64,000 nt of DNA from Paraspadella gotoi (lineage: Eukaryota > Chaetognatha): assembly GCA_051294375.1 (NCBI GenBank), contig CM119265.1, forward strand, positions 716,089 to 780,088. Reading direction: 5' to 3'. The position numbers and the translations under genes were made by a program. Below, piece after piece: positions 11,560 through 26,018 of the stretch. Position 1 is the stretch's first letter, and every line of letters begins with the position of its first letter. The notes under the pieces were generated by a model. It searched no databases. It was not told the origin of the DNA and was given only the letters and a program-made list of their open reading frames with translations.

Positions 11560-12211
11560 TGAAGAGACAGTAATATTGATAAGTGTTAATGACAGAACCG
11601 TTCAATATAAGCAGTCCCTGAGCTTCGGATCAGCTGTAACACCATGTTACAGGCGGGTTAAGCGCCCCGTCCCTCTTAACTGCTAGGCGGCCACTGGGCT
11701 AGAACCCCGGACCTTTGGGTTGGGAGGCGAATGACTTGCCTCCGGCACCAATGGCCGCTGATGAACGGTTGGTGGATTTTAGTCCACCATACATCCCCCC
11801 TCCTGTAGGGAGAAGTCTGTTGCGTCTCTTCAATGAATTGTTGTTGGTGGAAAGTGTGTCACCAGGTTGAGGCATGTCGCTTGATGTGTTGTTGGCGGAA
11901 AGTGCATCGCCAGGTTGAGGCATGTCGCCTGAAAGTGTTGTTGTTGCTGTTGTGTTCGGAAGTCGGGCTCACCAATGAAGAGACAGTAATTATTGATAAG
12001 TGTTAATGACAGAAAACGTTCAATATAAGCAGTCCCTGAGCTTCGGATCAGGCTGTAACACCATGTTACAGGCGGGCTAAGCGCCCCGTCCCTCTTAACT
12101 GCTAGGCGGCCACCGGGCTAAAACCCCGGACCTTTGGGTTGGGAGGCGAATGACTTGCCTCCGGCACCAATGGCCGCTAGATGAACGGTTGGTGGATTTT
12201 AGTCCACCATA
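11560..12211 (-). mobile_element. TRIM (miniature LTR retrotransposon), full copy
   Basis: Two direct LTRs, 11560-11791 and 11976-12211, enclose an interior of about 184 bp. On the minus strand the primer-binding site TGGTGAGCCCGAC follows the first LTR and a purine tract (GGAGGGGGGA type) precedes the second. No room for gag or pol, so it must be mobilised in trans. Confidence 0.85.
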
Positions 12212-12423
12212 TATTTAACATTATATAGCAATATAATAATTTTAATTAACGAATTAACTCATTGTTCGGAACATTTTTGCAAAAAAATATTTTAACACAA
12301 TAGCTAAATACTAATAATGGATTAGTTTAATGCTGTTCCCATTAAAATTTAACTTTGGTTGGCTACCGCTACTTGAACCAATTCAAATTTTTCTTGCACC
12401 AATCGATAGCTCTTTAAAAAAGC

Positions 12424-12657
12424 TATGGTGGACAAAATTTCACCAACCATTCATCAGTGGCCATTGGTGCCGGAGGCAAGTCATTCGCCTCCCAACCCAA
12501 AGGTCCGGGGTACTAGCCCGGTGGTCGCTTAGCAGTTAAAAGGGACGAGGCGCTTAACCCGCCTGTAACATGGTGTTACAGCCTGATCCGAAGCTCAGGG
12601 ACTGCTTATATTGAACGGTTCTGTCACTAACACATAACAATAATTACTGTTTCTTCA
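12424..12657 (+). mobile_element. Solo TRIM LTR
   Basis: A single LTR from TATGGTGGAC to TTTCTTCA, in opposite orientation to the full copy just upstream. Flanks AAGC and GAGC look like a 4-bp duplication with one change. Confidence 0.8.
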
Positions 12658-13184
12658 GAGCTATATTTTTCATATATATTTTCTCAAAATTAAAAAAGAA
12701 ATAGTGGTGTATTTAAAAATACATAGTGTCTTCTTTTTTTTTCGCCGCAGTGTAGTTATTTTGTATTTACTTTGGATTAATTTTTATTGTCAATGTTACC
12801 TATAAAATTTTATATCATCCTTTATAAACGCTAAAGGTGTTAATCATAAGATTACTGATAATTTTACAGATTTCATAAACTACTATATTACTTTTTACTG
12901 TCTTTAAATTATTGATTCAATATTATTATCATTATTATTTCATTAAATCTTTAAAGTTTAAAAATATTACAATTATTTAAAAGAAACTTGATCTTAAAAC
13001 CAGTTTCCATTTCCATTTTCAAAAAAAACTTATAAAAAGTTTTTCTTGTTACAAAAATTTAGTCTCTTGATTTCTTCCTAAGAAATGAAGAATGTTAATT
13101 GGTTAATTTTTCTAATAAAATTTTCAAGTACTTCTTGTACTTGAAAGTTAAATAAACATATATTGAACTAATCATAAATTGTTC

Positions 13185-13590
13185 TTTACTCTTCTTCCCA
13201 TCTTCTTCTCTTCTTCTTCCCATCTTCCTCTCTTCTTCTTCCCATCCTCTTCTCTTCTTCTTCCCATCTTTTTTTCTTCTTCTTCCCATTTTATTCTCTT
13301 CTTCTTCCCATCTTCTTCTCTTTCTTCTTCCCACCTTTTTCTCTTCTTCTTCCCATCTTCTTCTCTTCTTCTCATCCTCTTCTCTTCTTCTTCCCAACTT
13401 CAACTTTTCTTCTTCCCTTCTTCTCTTTCTCTTCCAATCTTCTTCACATCTTCTTCTCATCTTCTTCTCTTCTTTTTCTTGTTCTCTTCTCTTTTTCTTC
13501 CCATCTTCTTCTCTTTTTCTCCCTTCTTCTTCTTTTCTTTTTCCCATCTTCTACACTTTTTCTTCCCTTCTTCCCATTTTCTTCTCCCAA
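13185..13590. repeat. Pyrimidine minisatellite (about 15-bp unit TTCTTCTTCCCATC)
   Basis: Imperfect tandem units of CTTCTTCCCATCTT type. The minus strand is fully purine-rich and reads as Lys/Glu/Arg-rich frames, which I do not regard as genes. It ends about 110 bp before gene A. Confidence 0.85.
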
Positions 13591-13645
13591 GGAGCCGTCC
13601 CTTTTTGCTTTAAAATATTTTTTTTCATGATTCATTGTATAAATT

Positions 13646-13651
13646 TATAAA
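13646..13651 (+). promoter_or_regulatory. Possible TATA box, gene A
   Basis: TATAAA 53 bases before the gene A start codon; gene B has TATAAA 60 bases before its start. The parallel position is suggestive, but such motifs are frequent here. An acceptor-like CTTCTATTGACAG directly before the start codon is an alternative reading (5' leader intron or trans-splice site). Confidence 0.3.
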
Positions 13652-13698
13652 TTATTTGTACTTTGAAGAAAATTATTAATTTTCTTCTATTGACAGAA

Positions 13699-13777
13699 AT
13701 GTTGACCAAACAAATTTTTTTGCTTCTCGCTGTTTTTCCAGCAATAAATTTTACTGAACTGGACCTTAGTGGCATTG
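13699..13777 (+). CDS. Gene A exon 1: signal peptide
   Basis: 79 nt, encoding MLTKQIFLLLAVFPA then INFTELDLSGI, a typical secretion signal. Same length and phase as gene B exon 1 (79 nt, phase 1 donor GGTAAG). About two-thirds of residues match gene B. Confidence 0.75.
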
Positions 13778-16700
13778 GTAAGTAAATAAAAAACCCAATA
13801 TTAATCAAAAAAATACTTTTAAAGTTCAAAATTAAGTGTGATAATAATAGGCATTAGGCTGAAATAGATAAAATTTTCCACATTAATTTTATTGAACCTA
13901 TGGTATTATTACTATTATTATTTGCGTACTTAACTCTTTAACTGTTTGAATATTAAATGTTAAATTACTTTAAAATTAGAATTTTGAATGCTGAAATTGC
14001 ACATTTACTAAATTTTTGTCGGCAATCTTAATTATGAATAAAAAAATAATAAAATTGTTTAAAACACATAACAAAATGCATAATACAAAAACCATTACAA
14101 AGAAAATGCGTGATTAGGATGAAGTCATTATGCTTGTTAAAGATATTTTACCTCGTTTGAGGACGTTTGGTTTATTTTATCTGTGGCCAGTTTTATGTTC
14201 GCCCAATGTTTTCATCTCCTGCCTTGATTTCCGCAAGTTTTATGTGAGAATAAGCAGTTTTACTTGTAAACTCATGTGACTTGTTTTGCAAAGAGAAATC
14301 CATTTTTACGGGTTTCCAAGGACCCTATTTTATGGAGAAATAAATGTTTAAATATTTGATAAACAACTTTCTTATTTTTAATTCCTATGGCGACTCATGT
14401 TAAAACATTTTGGTATGAGTGAAGCAAGAAAGCTAGAAAAGCTAGAAAATCTACAATTTCTTCAGTAAAAATAGTTAACCTGCGCGTATTCAACGTTTTA
14501 GTTTCAATTAAAACAAAAACTTTAAATCAACCAAAAATAAACAAATCGATTAAGTTAATTGTCTCAAATATCGTACATCACGCCCGCTAGAAAATCTTCA
14601 TTTGCATCTACATCTGCAATCATTTTTCTTTTTTTAGGTATATCTTTCTTAATTTTATTGGTAATGATGGTACTGGTTATAAAAATTTGTATTTTTGATT
14701 TTTCATTTCTTAGGTTGTTTCAGATAAAATCAATATATGAAAGAAGTTAAATGCTTGCTTCGTCAAATACATTAATCTTTACTTAAAAAATATATACATC
14801 TAAATCTGATGTTTATTTTTAAATTTTTTTTCTAAAGCTGATACGTTGGAGCAACATAGTGAAAACAAAGAACTTGAGAGTATACATGACAAGATTATGA
14901 AAAAACCAGATGACCTCATTGACAAAGATGAAGCAAAAGAAGGACTGGAAACCTTAAAAGCCTTAAAAGCAAAGGAGGTTACTTTTGAAAGATTACAGGG
15001 ATTTGATGGCATTGAAGATTACGAACCATCGGGATGGAAAATAGAAGCAACTCCAGAAAGAGTGGAAAATGAACCAGAGGGAGAAAATGAAATGGCTTCA
15101 ACTTGGCCAATGGGAGTAGGAATGGCACTGATGAACGGTTGTTTTGGCAATAATTATCAAATTGGTGATCCTTGCTATGATTTTGCAAGAAATTCGCCAA
15201 TATGTCTCAATCAAATTGATGCCGCAAATTTTCTAGGAGTTGGATTTGATGGTAGAGGGCTTTTATTCATCCGAAAGTCGTAAAAAAAGCATAAATTCAA
15301 AGAACTTGTGCTGGAAAAGCTACTTTTATGGATAAAAATGTACCTGATTGTATGAATGCATTTGAATATATGACTACACAATTCATACTGAGACTTTTCA
15401 AAGTGCTGCAAAATATGTTCATTATCTGCAAGAAAAAGCTGCCACATCACGAACAGCAAGCCATGTTTCAAATGGTAAGCAGAATTCTTTTGGACAAGGA
15501 ACTAGGTGTAGGAGGAAATCTTGGAATGATAGAGGTCTAGTCGGATGGCTGGTGGAGCAGTGGCGGGATCACAAGCTGGAGGTACAGAAGGAGCCAAAGC
15601 TGGCGCAGATGCAGGAGCTAAACTTGGTGCAGCCATTGGTCAATCATAGGAGGAGGATATGGTTCGGGTTATGGACCAGTCGCGGAAAAAATAAAGGACG
15701 AAGAAAAGCCAATATTGCTTCTTTAAATGCTGAATTCAAAAATCTGTAGGATCAGCAACGCATATGATTGCAGTTTTAGAAGCTGATTTAAAGTTATTTG
15801 AAATTGTGCTCGATGAGATAAAACCAACAGACTTATCTTCAAGTTTTTTAAATGACTTTCTGAGACTACCTCATTCATACTGGAGTATAAATGGAGATAT
15901 CAAATTCCAAAATTTTATTCTTCGATGGGGAACTCATTATGTCAAATCTGCAAAATTTGGAGGTGAACTTAGAATATTAAAAACATCTAAAAAAAGAGTC
16001 TAGACTAAATTCAGATGAATTTGCTAGTCAAGCACAATCAGAGTTTGCAGGAATGATGGGTGTTTTAAAAAGTAGCTACCAACAAAAAGAATATAAGATC
16101 GGATTTTTAGGACTTGAGGAAAATATAGCAAAGTAAATCAAAAAGGCATCAGCTCAGATAAAACAAGAAACATCTTTAAAAAAAAAGAAAGCAAATCGAG
16201 GATCACAACAAAATATAACAATCCGAGTTCATAAAAACTAAATTGAAGCCAAAGGAGGTGATCCTGAAATAGCTGCAGCCATTACTGATTTCTATACTCC
16301 AAGGTTTCGTGAGTTGTTTATAAAATGGTTAAACAGTATTGATGAATTTCAAAGACCTTTTGAATTTACACTAGGAAAAATCAGCAGCATTCTCAATATG
16401 AATACAAACTCATTATTTCCAACAGAAGATCCTACTACAGCATGTTTCCAAAAACAAAATCTTAAAGTAGATAAAAATACTGGGTTGTCCTATTTTGAAT
16501 ATGCATAAGGTGGAAAGTGATAACATGAATAAGACATTTCTTGTAAAAAGGAAACAGTATATGTAAATATGGTATTCTAAAGAAAAGTTTATGGATTCTT
16601 TAATGCAGCCAGACTTGCACTGGAAAGGGCAGAAAATATTTACATGGCTGAAGGTCCATTTTCGACTACAAATTTTGATATTTCTGGTGGAAAAGCTGGC

Positions 16701-19700
16701 TGTGAATCTGAAACGATAGAGTATGAAGAACCAGGACAACCAAGTGTTAAATATTGGCCAGCATGGGAGGAGCTCAAAATTAAGATTTATAAAGTCGTTT
16801 TTTATATGCGTTACAACTTACCAGGAATACCAAAAAATTCAGAGTTTCTGATTAAATTATCTCATAATATGTGGTTTACTAAAAGATTAAATGAAAAGTT
16901 CAGTCTTGAAAACAGCTGTCCAAGTTCAACGGAAAAATTTCGAATATGTATTGCTCAGTTGCCAATGATATATGATGAATCATCAGGTTTACTTTTTTTG
17001 GATATTGATAAATCTGACTATAAATTATCATGGTTGAAATACCCATTAGCTTCTGTAAGAGATGAAGATCCTATTAGTTTGTTGACTCGAAGTGTAGGAG
17101 CAATAGGTTTTGCTCCATGTTCAGTAAAATGGTCCAATACTCATAAAGTACGAGTTGATAAAAAAGGATCCTGCATTTACTTTCATGCCGCTTCTAGTGG
17201 AAGTATATACTTGGTATTTTCAGGAGTTCCTGAAGATTACAGAAAATGGTATTATATTCAAATGTCACCCTCTGGTCTCGTTTACTATCAAGGAATGAAA
17301 ATAATGAAAAGTCAGCATTCTGACATGGCAGTGACAACTGGAAAAGAAACACTTTTTACTGGTTTTTTTGTATGCATTTCATCCTCTAAGGATGGTTTAA
17401 GAATTGATTATGGGAAAGCTCCGGAAGAATCCGAAGTAGGAATAATATTGACATCTCATACTTTTTCTGATTTTATCAGATACGATGTGATGTATTATAC
17501 ATTTGGAAGTGGCGAAAAGAAAATAAGTATTAACAATGTGAGGGTAGTTAAAGAAAAACCTAAGCTTACTTGCGGCAAAGGATTTACTCTTAATAAAGGT
17601 TTCTGTAAACTGATCTGTCATGATCAATGTAATGGCTGCAACAAAGCAAATGATCCAAAATCCTGTATTGAATGCACCAACAAAAAAATAATGCTCGATT
17701 ATGTGAGATTTATTTGCGTTAAAGCTTGTCCTTCAAAATTTTTAGCAAAAGAAAATCAGTGCCAATGTAAAATAGGAGGTGTTTTTGAAGTTGATTCAAC
17801 AATTCTGTGCAAACTATGTCCTGAGGGTTCCACAAAGGTTAATGGATTTTGCCAAGGTAATATTGACAAAAAAAAATATCTAATTATGAATATTAATATA
17901 AGTCTCTGTTTAATAGGAAATGTAATACTATATTTAAATGTATATTTTTCGGGTTTTTTTGCTGACCACACAATCCGGCTCTACAATTCACTTTGTCAGT
18001 CCGTCGGTCCCACCCCAAAATCTTGTCGGTAACTCACTTAGAACATGTCAGTTCATCAAATTATGATAAATTATGCCAAAAAATTGATATCTGTCCCTCC
18101 ATCTGTCCCTCATAGCTTTGAACGCCAATTGCTCATTAGTGGATCGGGCAATTTACTTAATTAGATATCTAATTAATTGTCCAAGTGGAAATGAGTTTAA
18201 ATGGAAAAACACCTCTTTTACAATTTGACAATTCTTTTTTTCTCTTTTAATTATTTAATTAATAAATTGATTAATGAATTATTTAATTTAATGTTCGTGG
18301 ATGGATTATTTGCAATTGGAAACATCATGTTTTAATGCAGCTTTTACCTCTGTTTCAGATGTGAGTGTTTGTGACAAAAATCCATGCCAAAATGGAGGAC
18401 AGTGTATTAGCTTCAATACTGGTTTTTTGTGTAAATGCCCTCATCCATTTTCTGGAACATTTTGTCAAGGTATACTAATCGAAATTTAATTCTACTCCGT
18501 TTTCAAATTGGAGTTAATAAAAACAAACTGTGGCTAAATCATTAGTTGATGCGACTTCAGATTTTGTATCCTGGTAAAAAAATTGCAGGCATTATTTGCT
18601 TGTCAATGCCATGGTCGTAATTTTAAAAAATAAATACTATTCTTGCATTTGAGGAGTACCTTACTTTTCTAAGATATATTCATGTGAAAAAAATAAAGGG
18701 TCAAAAATGTTGTGTTCATCTTAGTAATATACAAGGGACAAGATATACAGTGACAAGATAGCTTATTTATTAAATGAATGGATAATTTTTATATTGGTTG
18801 TACCAATTAATTCAAATTCAGCTCCTTGTATTTTGATGCTAGTGAGGAGTACAATAAAGTATTCCCCGATCTAATACTTAAGGGAGCGGTCTTTTCATAC
18901 AATTGAAACATTCTTTGAAATATTATACCACTTTATTGATAGGAAAGCCAGGTTCACTGGGAGTGAATAAACAAGACTGTGAGAGAGTCTTGATTGAAAG
19001 CTTGCAGAGACCTGCTATGTTATTATCTTGTAAGTGTGATGGAGGCCTTAAACCACCAAAGCCTGTCCAAAGTCAGGGACAAGATAGCTTATTTCTTAAA
19101 TGATCTTTATATTAGTTGTACCAATTTCATAGACATTGAAGTAGTTGTCATAACAATCAGAATGTCACAAACTTTTTTCAAGTAGAATGATACCTTTTTA
19201 TCGAGCCATGACCGGCGAAGCCGGTTCAGGCTCTTATACTGTTTTAGGTTTGCTTCTTTGTGACGTAGTCGTCGTCGTTCGTTCGGTCATGCGTCGTCGT
19301 CGTCGGCGTCAGCCTATTTTTATATATAAAAATACATAAGCTTTTATAGGTTTGGTTGGGACTTTACGTTTTTTTTAAATAAAAATTATTTCGAATTATG
19401 ATAAAGTTTTACAAAAGTGTGCGATCATAGTAAATTAAAATTTAGATATGGCTTCTCATCTTGAAATAGCTTTGATATTTTCTTATTACATTTGGATTTA
19501 AGTATTTTTTTGTTTGAATTTCCACTTCATTATGATTTACTGCAATATGCAAATGAGATTATAGTACTCATTATGATATCCAAATTAGTATATAGAAATG
19601 CTTTAATCTAATTTACATATTGCAGTATATAATATTGAAGATGAAATCAAAATTTTTTTTTAAATCTATAATAAAAATGGGAACTCAAATTAACTTTTTA

Positions 19701-22700
19701 ATGAGAAGCTATATCTTAATTTTAATACAAAAAAATAAAATCTTTTACAAGCTGCGATTGGAAAAAATTGGAAAAATTTCCAATTGTAAACAATTGTAAC
19801 ATTTTTTTGCCTTTCTTTTATTTCTTTAAATATATATATATATTTTTTTTTAATAGAGTGGGGTAACTTAATTAAACGGGTTAAAATTGGTTATTGGAAC
19901 TTATTTAACAATGAGGGGCATTTGTATTGGGTATTGAGGGACCACATATTTATATTTTTATTAACATTTTTTGTTTATTAGCATTTTTGTTTTATATTAT
20001 TATTATCATAATTATATTAGAGTCCCTTTGTTTTTTATTGTATTTGTTTTTATTAGCGTCTTACTCTTACATATATAGTTTTTATATACTCTTACATATA
20101 CTTACGAGATAATAGGTTTTTGAGTATTTGTTAGCATCTTATTTTGTTTTTAGCGTAAAAAAAAAAAAATTAAACTTACATTATATTTATTTTTTGTGTA
20201 TCTGTACTCTTACACTTACGTGATATAGTGTTTTTTTGTTTCTTGTTAGCGTCTCATGTCTTTTTGTGTAACTGTTAGCGTCTCATTTCGTTTTAGCGTC
20301 TCTTGTGTCTGTTATAATAGTATCTTACACTTACGTGATATAGTGTTTTTTATTTCTGTTAGCGTCTCATGTTGTTTTGTGTAATCTGTAAAGCGTCTCA
20401 TTTCTGTTTTAATTAGTATCTTTTTCTGTTGATCTGCGTACTTATATATTTGATATTTCTATTCATAGTAATGTGGTCCCTCTGCCATTTACTTAAACAC
20501 TTTATAAATATATATTTTTAGGAATATGTTATATGTTATACACCAGGCATTAAATGCTTATAAATGACTTTTTATAAAATAAAACCTTGAATATTAAACA
20601 TTTTTATAATGTTTTAGTTTATTTTTTGCTCATGTTTTTCAATAATGCTTTATATTTTTTGTTTTTGTTCTTGTTTTCATATTTTTTTGTTTTTGTTTTT
20701 ACGCATTATCTTGTGAACGTTTTATTAACATTGTTTTTCGTTTATGCTTTATATTTTTTGTTTTTGTCTTTGTTGTCATATTTTTTTTGTTTTTATTTTT
20801 TATGCATTATCAAAAATAAAAATTACAAATTTAAAAAAAAAACTATTGCTTCTCTTGACATTTGACATTTTTCGTTTTTTAGTTTTTCCGGTTTTATGAT
20901 TTTTACATTTGATCCTTAAACGTTCTTGAACGTTATTTTTTATAGTTTCTTATGAATTAGTTCATAACATTTATTAATGATTTTAAACGTTAGTGTCTTT
21001 TTGATTTTATTGAATTTCAATATGTAGTTTAGTTTTTACTTGTTTTCAGTCTTGAACGTTCTTGAACATTATTTTTTATAGTTTCTTATGAATTTCTTAC
21101 AAATTTCTTACAAATTTAAAATAAAAACTATTGCTTCTCTTGACATTTGACATTTTTCGTTTTTTAGTTTTTCCGGTTTTATGATTTTTACATTTGATCC
21201 TTAAACGTTCTTGAACGTTATTTTTTATAGTTTCTTATGAATTAGTTCATAACATTTATTAATGATTTTAAACGTTAGTGTCTTTTGTTTTTATTGAATT
21301 TCAATATGTAGTTTAGTTTTTACTTGTTTTCCAGTCTTGAACGTTCTTGAACATTATTTTTTATAGTTTCTTATGATTTAGTTCATAACATTTATTAATG
21401 ATTTTAAACGTTAAAAAAAAAAAATTTTAGAAAAGATGGTGTTTTAGTGTCTTAGTGTCTTTTTTTTTATTGAATTTCAATATGTAGTTTAGTTTTTACT
21501 TATTTTCCAGTCTTGAACGTTCTTGAACGTTATTTTTTATAGTTTCTTATGAATTAGTTCATAACATTTATTAATGATTTTAAACGTTAGTGTCTTTTGT
21601 TTTTATTGAATTTCAATATGTAGTTTAGTTTTTACTTGTTTTCCAGTCTTTTAAATGTTAGGGTCTTTTGTTTTTATTGAATTTCAATACATAATTTAGT
21701 TTTCCAGTCTTTTGCACTATTACTGTTTATGATTATGCAATACTGTTTTTGGTATTAATAAAAAATAAAAAAAATTTAATTTTATGTCAATACTGTTTTT
21801 GGTATTAATAAAAAAAAAATATAATTTTCTGAAAAAACGAGTTCAGGCTCTTCAGTGACTGNNNNNNNNNNNNNNNNNNNNNNNNNNNNNNNNNNNNNNN
21901 NNNNNNNNNNNNNNNNNNNNNNNNNNNNNNNNNNNNNNNNNNNNNNNNNNNNNNNNNNNNNAAATTCTGATTATTTTTTTCCTTCTAAAAACTTTTGGCA
22001 ATTTTTTTCAAAGAAGCTCCATTGCTGCGGCTCCTGAAGCAGCGGACTCAAACACGCGCACAAAAATCGTATCTTTTGCTACTTTCATCGTCGTTTTATG
22101 CGTCACTCCTTTTGTCGTCGCTCTCACCGTCGCAACTGCTTTCTCCATCGTTCAAATTATCGCTGTCGTTTCTGTCGATCCCGATCCTAACGGAGGCTTA
22201 ATTCTTTCTCTCACTGAGTCACCCAGCATGCCAGAATTTTATTGTTGCAAAAGTAGCGTCGGGAAAAATGACCCTAATCCCTTACCCTAATCTTAATCCA
22301 AACCCTAATATCTATCCTCTAAACTAACCTTATCCCTAACCGTACCCTAAACAATTAGTCCATCGTTCAAATTATCGTCGTCGTATTTGTCGATCCTGAC
22401 TAAGTCATCCAGCCAGAGACAGCGAGAGAGATTCGCTGCTCCGTCATACAGCAAGGGGGCATCGATGTTTGAAAAGGCCAAACTTTTATTATCGCCATTT
22501 ATTCCGCGCTTTTTAGTATTACAGAACTACACAAACATCTCAGAGGAAAATTGGTATCAGCCAAATACTTTGGCTTTATTGTATAAATGCTAGCAATCGT
22601 TCCTGGTCTCAAATAATTGTAATGGGATTAACATGATTTTAAAATACAAAGATAACAGATAAGCAGAGTCTTTCATATGTACAGTTAGCTTTAAGCTCAG

Positions 22701-25700
22701 ACTGATTGTATAATAACATATTGTCCATTGTCCAATTCGTGAAACAAAATTTTTTTTAAGTATTTGAATATGCCAGATTGTATGCTAGATGCCGATCATT
22801 TTTTTACTGCCTAAGCGGTCTGAAATTATGCCAGATCTGGCACATGGTATGCTAAGTTTAAACCATTTTTTTTTTAGTCGGTCTGCTTTCAGCAGATCCC
22901 GACTCTATAATTCACTTGTCGGTCCGTCGGTCCCCCCCTCAATATTGTCGGGCACTAACTTATATCATGTCAGAACATCGAATTATGATAAATTATGCAA
23001 AAAAAATGTCTGTCCATTGCAACCGTCGTCCGTCCGTCCGTCCGTCCCACCTTAGCAAAAAACACCAATTACTTGTGATTGGATGGATGGATTTGAATGA
23101 ATATTTTTGTGTGGGTAGGGAAGTGTGTGATTGAGCTGGATATAAGTTTCGATGGAATCGTCCGAGTGGAAATGAGTTTAAATGGAAAAAACAAAAATAT
23201 AATTCACTATTTGAACACCAATTGCTCATGAGTGGATGGGGCGATTGACCTGATGGAATGTATTGTGATGGACGTTGAGTGGAAATGAGTTTAAATGGAA
23301 AAAAAAAAAAACCTGTTTCACTAATTGATTATGATTTTTTCCTTTATATCAAATGTAATGCAGGATTATTAATAAATCAAATAATTAATCAGTTAATTAA
23401 TCAATTAGTCAATTAATTAATCACTAATTAATTAATCAGTCAATTAATCCGTCCATCCATCCCACTTAGCAAAAAGCCCCATAACTCGTGATTGGCTGGT
23501 TGGATCGAATGAAATTGAAATTTGTGTGGATATAAAGTTTCGACGGAATCGTGTGAGTGGATATGAGTTAAATGGAAAAAACATAAGTCGCATTTACTAA
23601 AATCTTTTTACTTATTTTAACCAATAAATATCTAATTAATCATAATTGGATGGATAGATTGAGTTCAAATTTTGTGTGTGGGTAGGAAAATGTGTGACGA
23701 AGCTTGATATAAAGTTTCGGTACGAGTGGAAATGAGTTTAAATGAAAAAAATATGAGTCACATTTACTTGACTCTTTTTACTTATTTTACCTATAATAGA
23801 TTGAGATGAAAATTTGTGAGCGGGAAGGAAAGTTTGTGAAGAAGCTAGATATAAAGTTTTGACGGAATTGTGCCAGTGGAAGTGAGTTTAATTGGAAAAA
23901 ATATAAGTCACATTTACTTTATTTTAAGGACATCGATGATGATAAGCTGTATATAAATTTATAATTAATTATTAAATATTAAAATTAATTAATTAATTAA
24001 TTAATCGATTAATTAATTAATTAATTTTCGTAGGCAGATCCGACATTGTTTGCTCAAACTTGTTCTAGATAAAACTTATTTAAAAAATAAATTTCTGTAT
24101 TGAAAAAAAATAAGAAAAGAACAATCATCTGGCAAAAGCTTGTTGCCATACTTAATAAGTATTTTTTATATAATTCTAAAACCTTAAACTCAGTAATGTA
24201 AAACTAACTAAATGTAACCTAAATTAATATATTCGCTTGAAGAGACAGTGATAATTGTTATGAGTTAGTGATAGAAATGTTCAATATAAGCAGTCCCTGA
24301 GCTTCGGATCAGGCTGTAACACCATGTTACAGGCGGGTTAAGCGCCCCGTCCCTCTTAACTGCTAGGCGACCACCGGGCTAGAACCCCGGACCTTTGGGT
24401 TGGGAGGCGAATGACTTGCCTCCGGCACCAATGGCCGCTGATGAATGGATGGTGGATTTTAGTCCACCATACGCTCATATTTTTTACAATGAGTTTAAAA
24501 TTTAACTATCAATTATGAAAGGAGAAAAGTTGTAAAAAAAGCAAAAAGACTGTACTTGTTGTTATAATGTTAAGAATTTTTAATTTAATTTATAGGAACA
24601 TAAACGTCATGGAATTTTCGAACTAATGAAAAGATCAAATATGAATCATAGTCCGTCAGTTAAGAATTATAATAACTCTTTTCATTTCACTCTGATTTAA
24701 TATCCATGTCATTTTAATTAAAAGCTTTTTTTAGCAAGCACACCAGACAAAATCTAAATTTTATGCAGTAAATGGTTACAATTCACCACAATATTTTTAT
24801 CAGTGGGAGAGCGATGTGCAAATAAACCTTGTTACAATGGCGCACAATGCATAGAAAGCAATATTTGGGGATTTAAATGTATTTGCAGAGAAGCCTTTAA
24901 TGGTAGTTTGTGCGAATCAGGTAATTCACTTAAAATGGTGCATAATTACAACCGCCTATGTAAAATCGCTAATTAAATTCTTTTGAAATTTTACTAAGTG
25001 CTTACAATTTTACTATTCACTTGCAATTTTACTATGCACTTGCAATTTTACTATGCACTTGAATTTATTTTGAATAGTAGTGTGTTGTTCACAAATGTAA
25101 ACCATAGTAAAAATAAAATAAAACTCATACAATCATACAATTCTGATTTCAAAAAATCTATTCTTCTCATTTTATTTAATATTTTTTTCTTGACCACCTT
25201 TGATATACCTCGCCTTTTCTATTATCAACACCATCATTCTCTTAATCTAACATTTTTTTCTGTTTCTTTAGTTCTCATTCAATCGCTTATTATCGATCTC
25301 TTATTTGGCTATCTTGAAATTTAGCCTGATACAAAACCCGAATTCTTTTACATTTCAATGAAAAGCACAAACATTGAGCACTCATGGTGTTTAGAACTTT
25401 AGAGTGCTCGAGAACTACAACCTTGGTGATCTAATTTTATATTCTGGTTTTGAAAGGAATAGTAACCATCAGATCTATTAGTTAAATGCAGCATTCTCAC
25501 AAGCTAATAAGTACTTTTTAGCAGATCCCGACTATATAATTCACTTTGTCGGTCCGTCGGTCCGCCCCCTGAATCATGTCGGGCATTCACTTACAATATG
25601 TCAGAACATCGAATTATGATAAATTATGCATGGTTTGATCCTTTCTTTTCGTTGCGTTTGGAAGTTTAGAGAAAAAGTTTTTATTTTGTTACAAACAACG

Positions 25701-25801
25701 ATTTTGTATTAACGTAAGTAGGACATGTTTCGGCTTTAGTGCAAGCCTTCATCAGCACTTTTTAAATTATGAATTGTGTTAGTGAAAGATCAATAAAGAA
25801 G

Positions 25802-25875
<74 letters not shown>

Positions 25876-25987
25876 AATGGTCAAGTTTAAAGTTTCCAAC
25901 AAAGGGTAAATAGTGGTCAGAGGTGAGGACAGATTTAAGATTAGGCCAGATTGAGTAAGTTGTGAAAAAAAAGTGAAATATGATCAA

Positions 25988-26018
<31 letters not shown>

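Larger units (their letters stand above)
10483..12752. mobile_element. Mariner/Tc1-like non-autonomous element with nested LTRs
   Basis: Inverted termini of about 27 bp start CACTGCGGCG and end CGCCGCAGTG, each flanked by TA (10481-10482, 12753-12754), the duplication typical of Tc1/mariner elements. Both ends then carry AAGAAGACAC / GTGTCTTC. No transposase ORF is seen. A full TRIM (11560-12211) and a solo LTR (12424-12657) are inserted in it. Internal sequence (11220-11350 and 12326-12375) resembles 45645-46255 in gene B intron 9. Confidence 0.65.

Noticed and set aside
13095-13635. Lys/Glu/Arg-rich ORFs opposite the pyrimidine minisatellite
   Set aside because: They exist because the purine-rich repeat lacks stop codons in several frames at once; no unique sequence supports them.
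16413-16739. Minus-strand 108-residue ORF opposite gene A exon 2
   Set aside because: Shadow of the MACPF exon; the + strand frame is conserved with gene B and this one is not.
19930-20486. MITE bounded by GAGGGACCACAT / ATGTGGTCCCTC
   Set aside because: The 12-bp inverted match is clear, but no target duplication or longer terminal similarity was found, so it was not called as an element.
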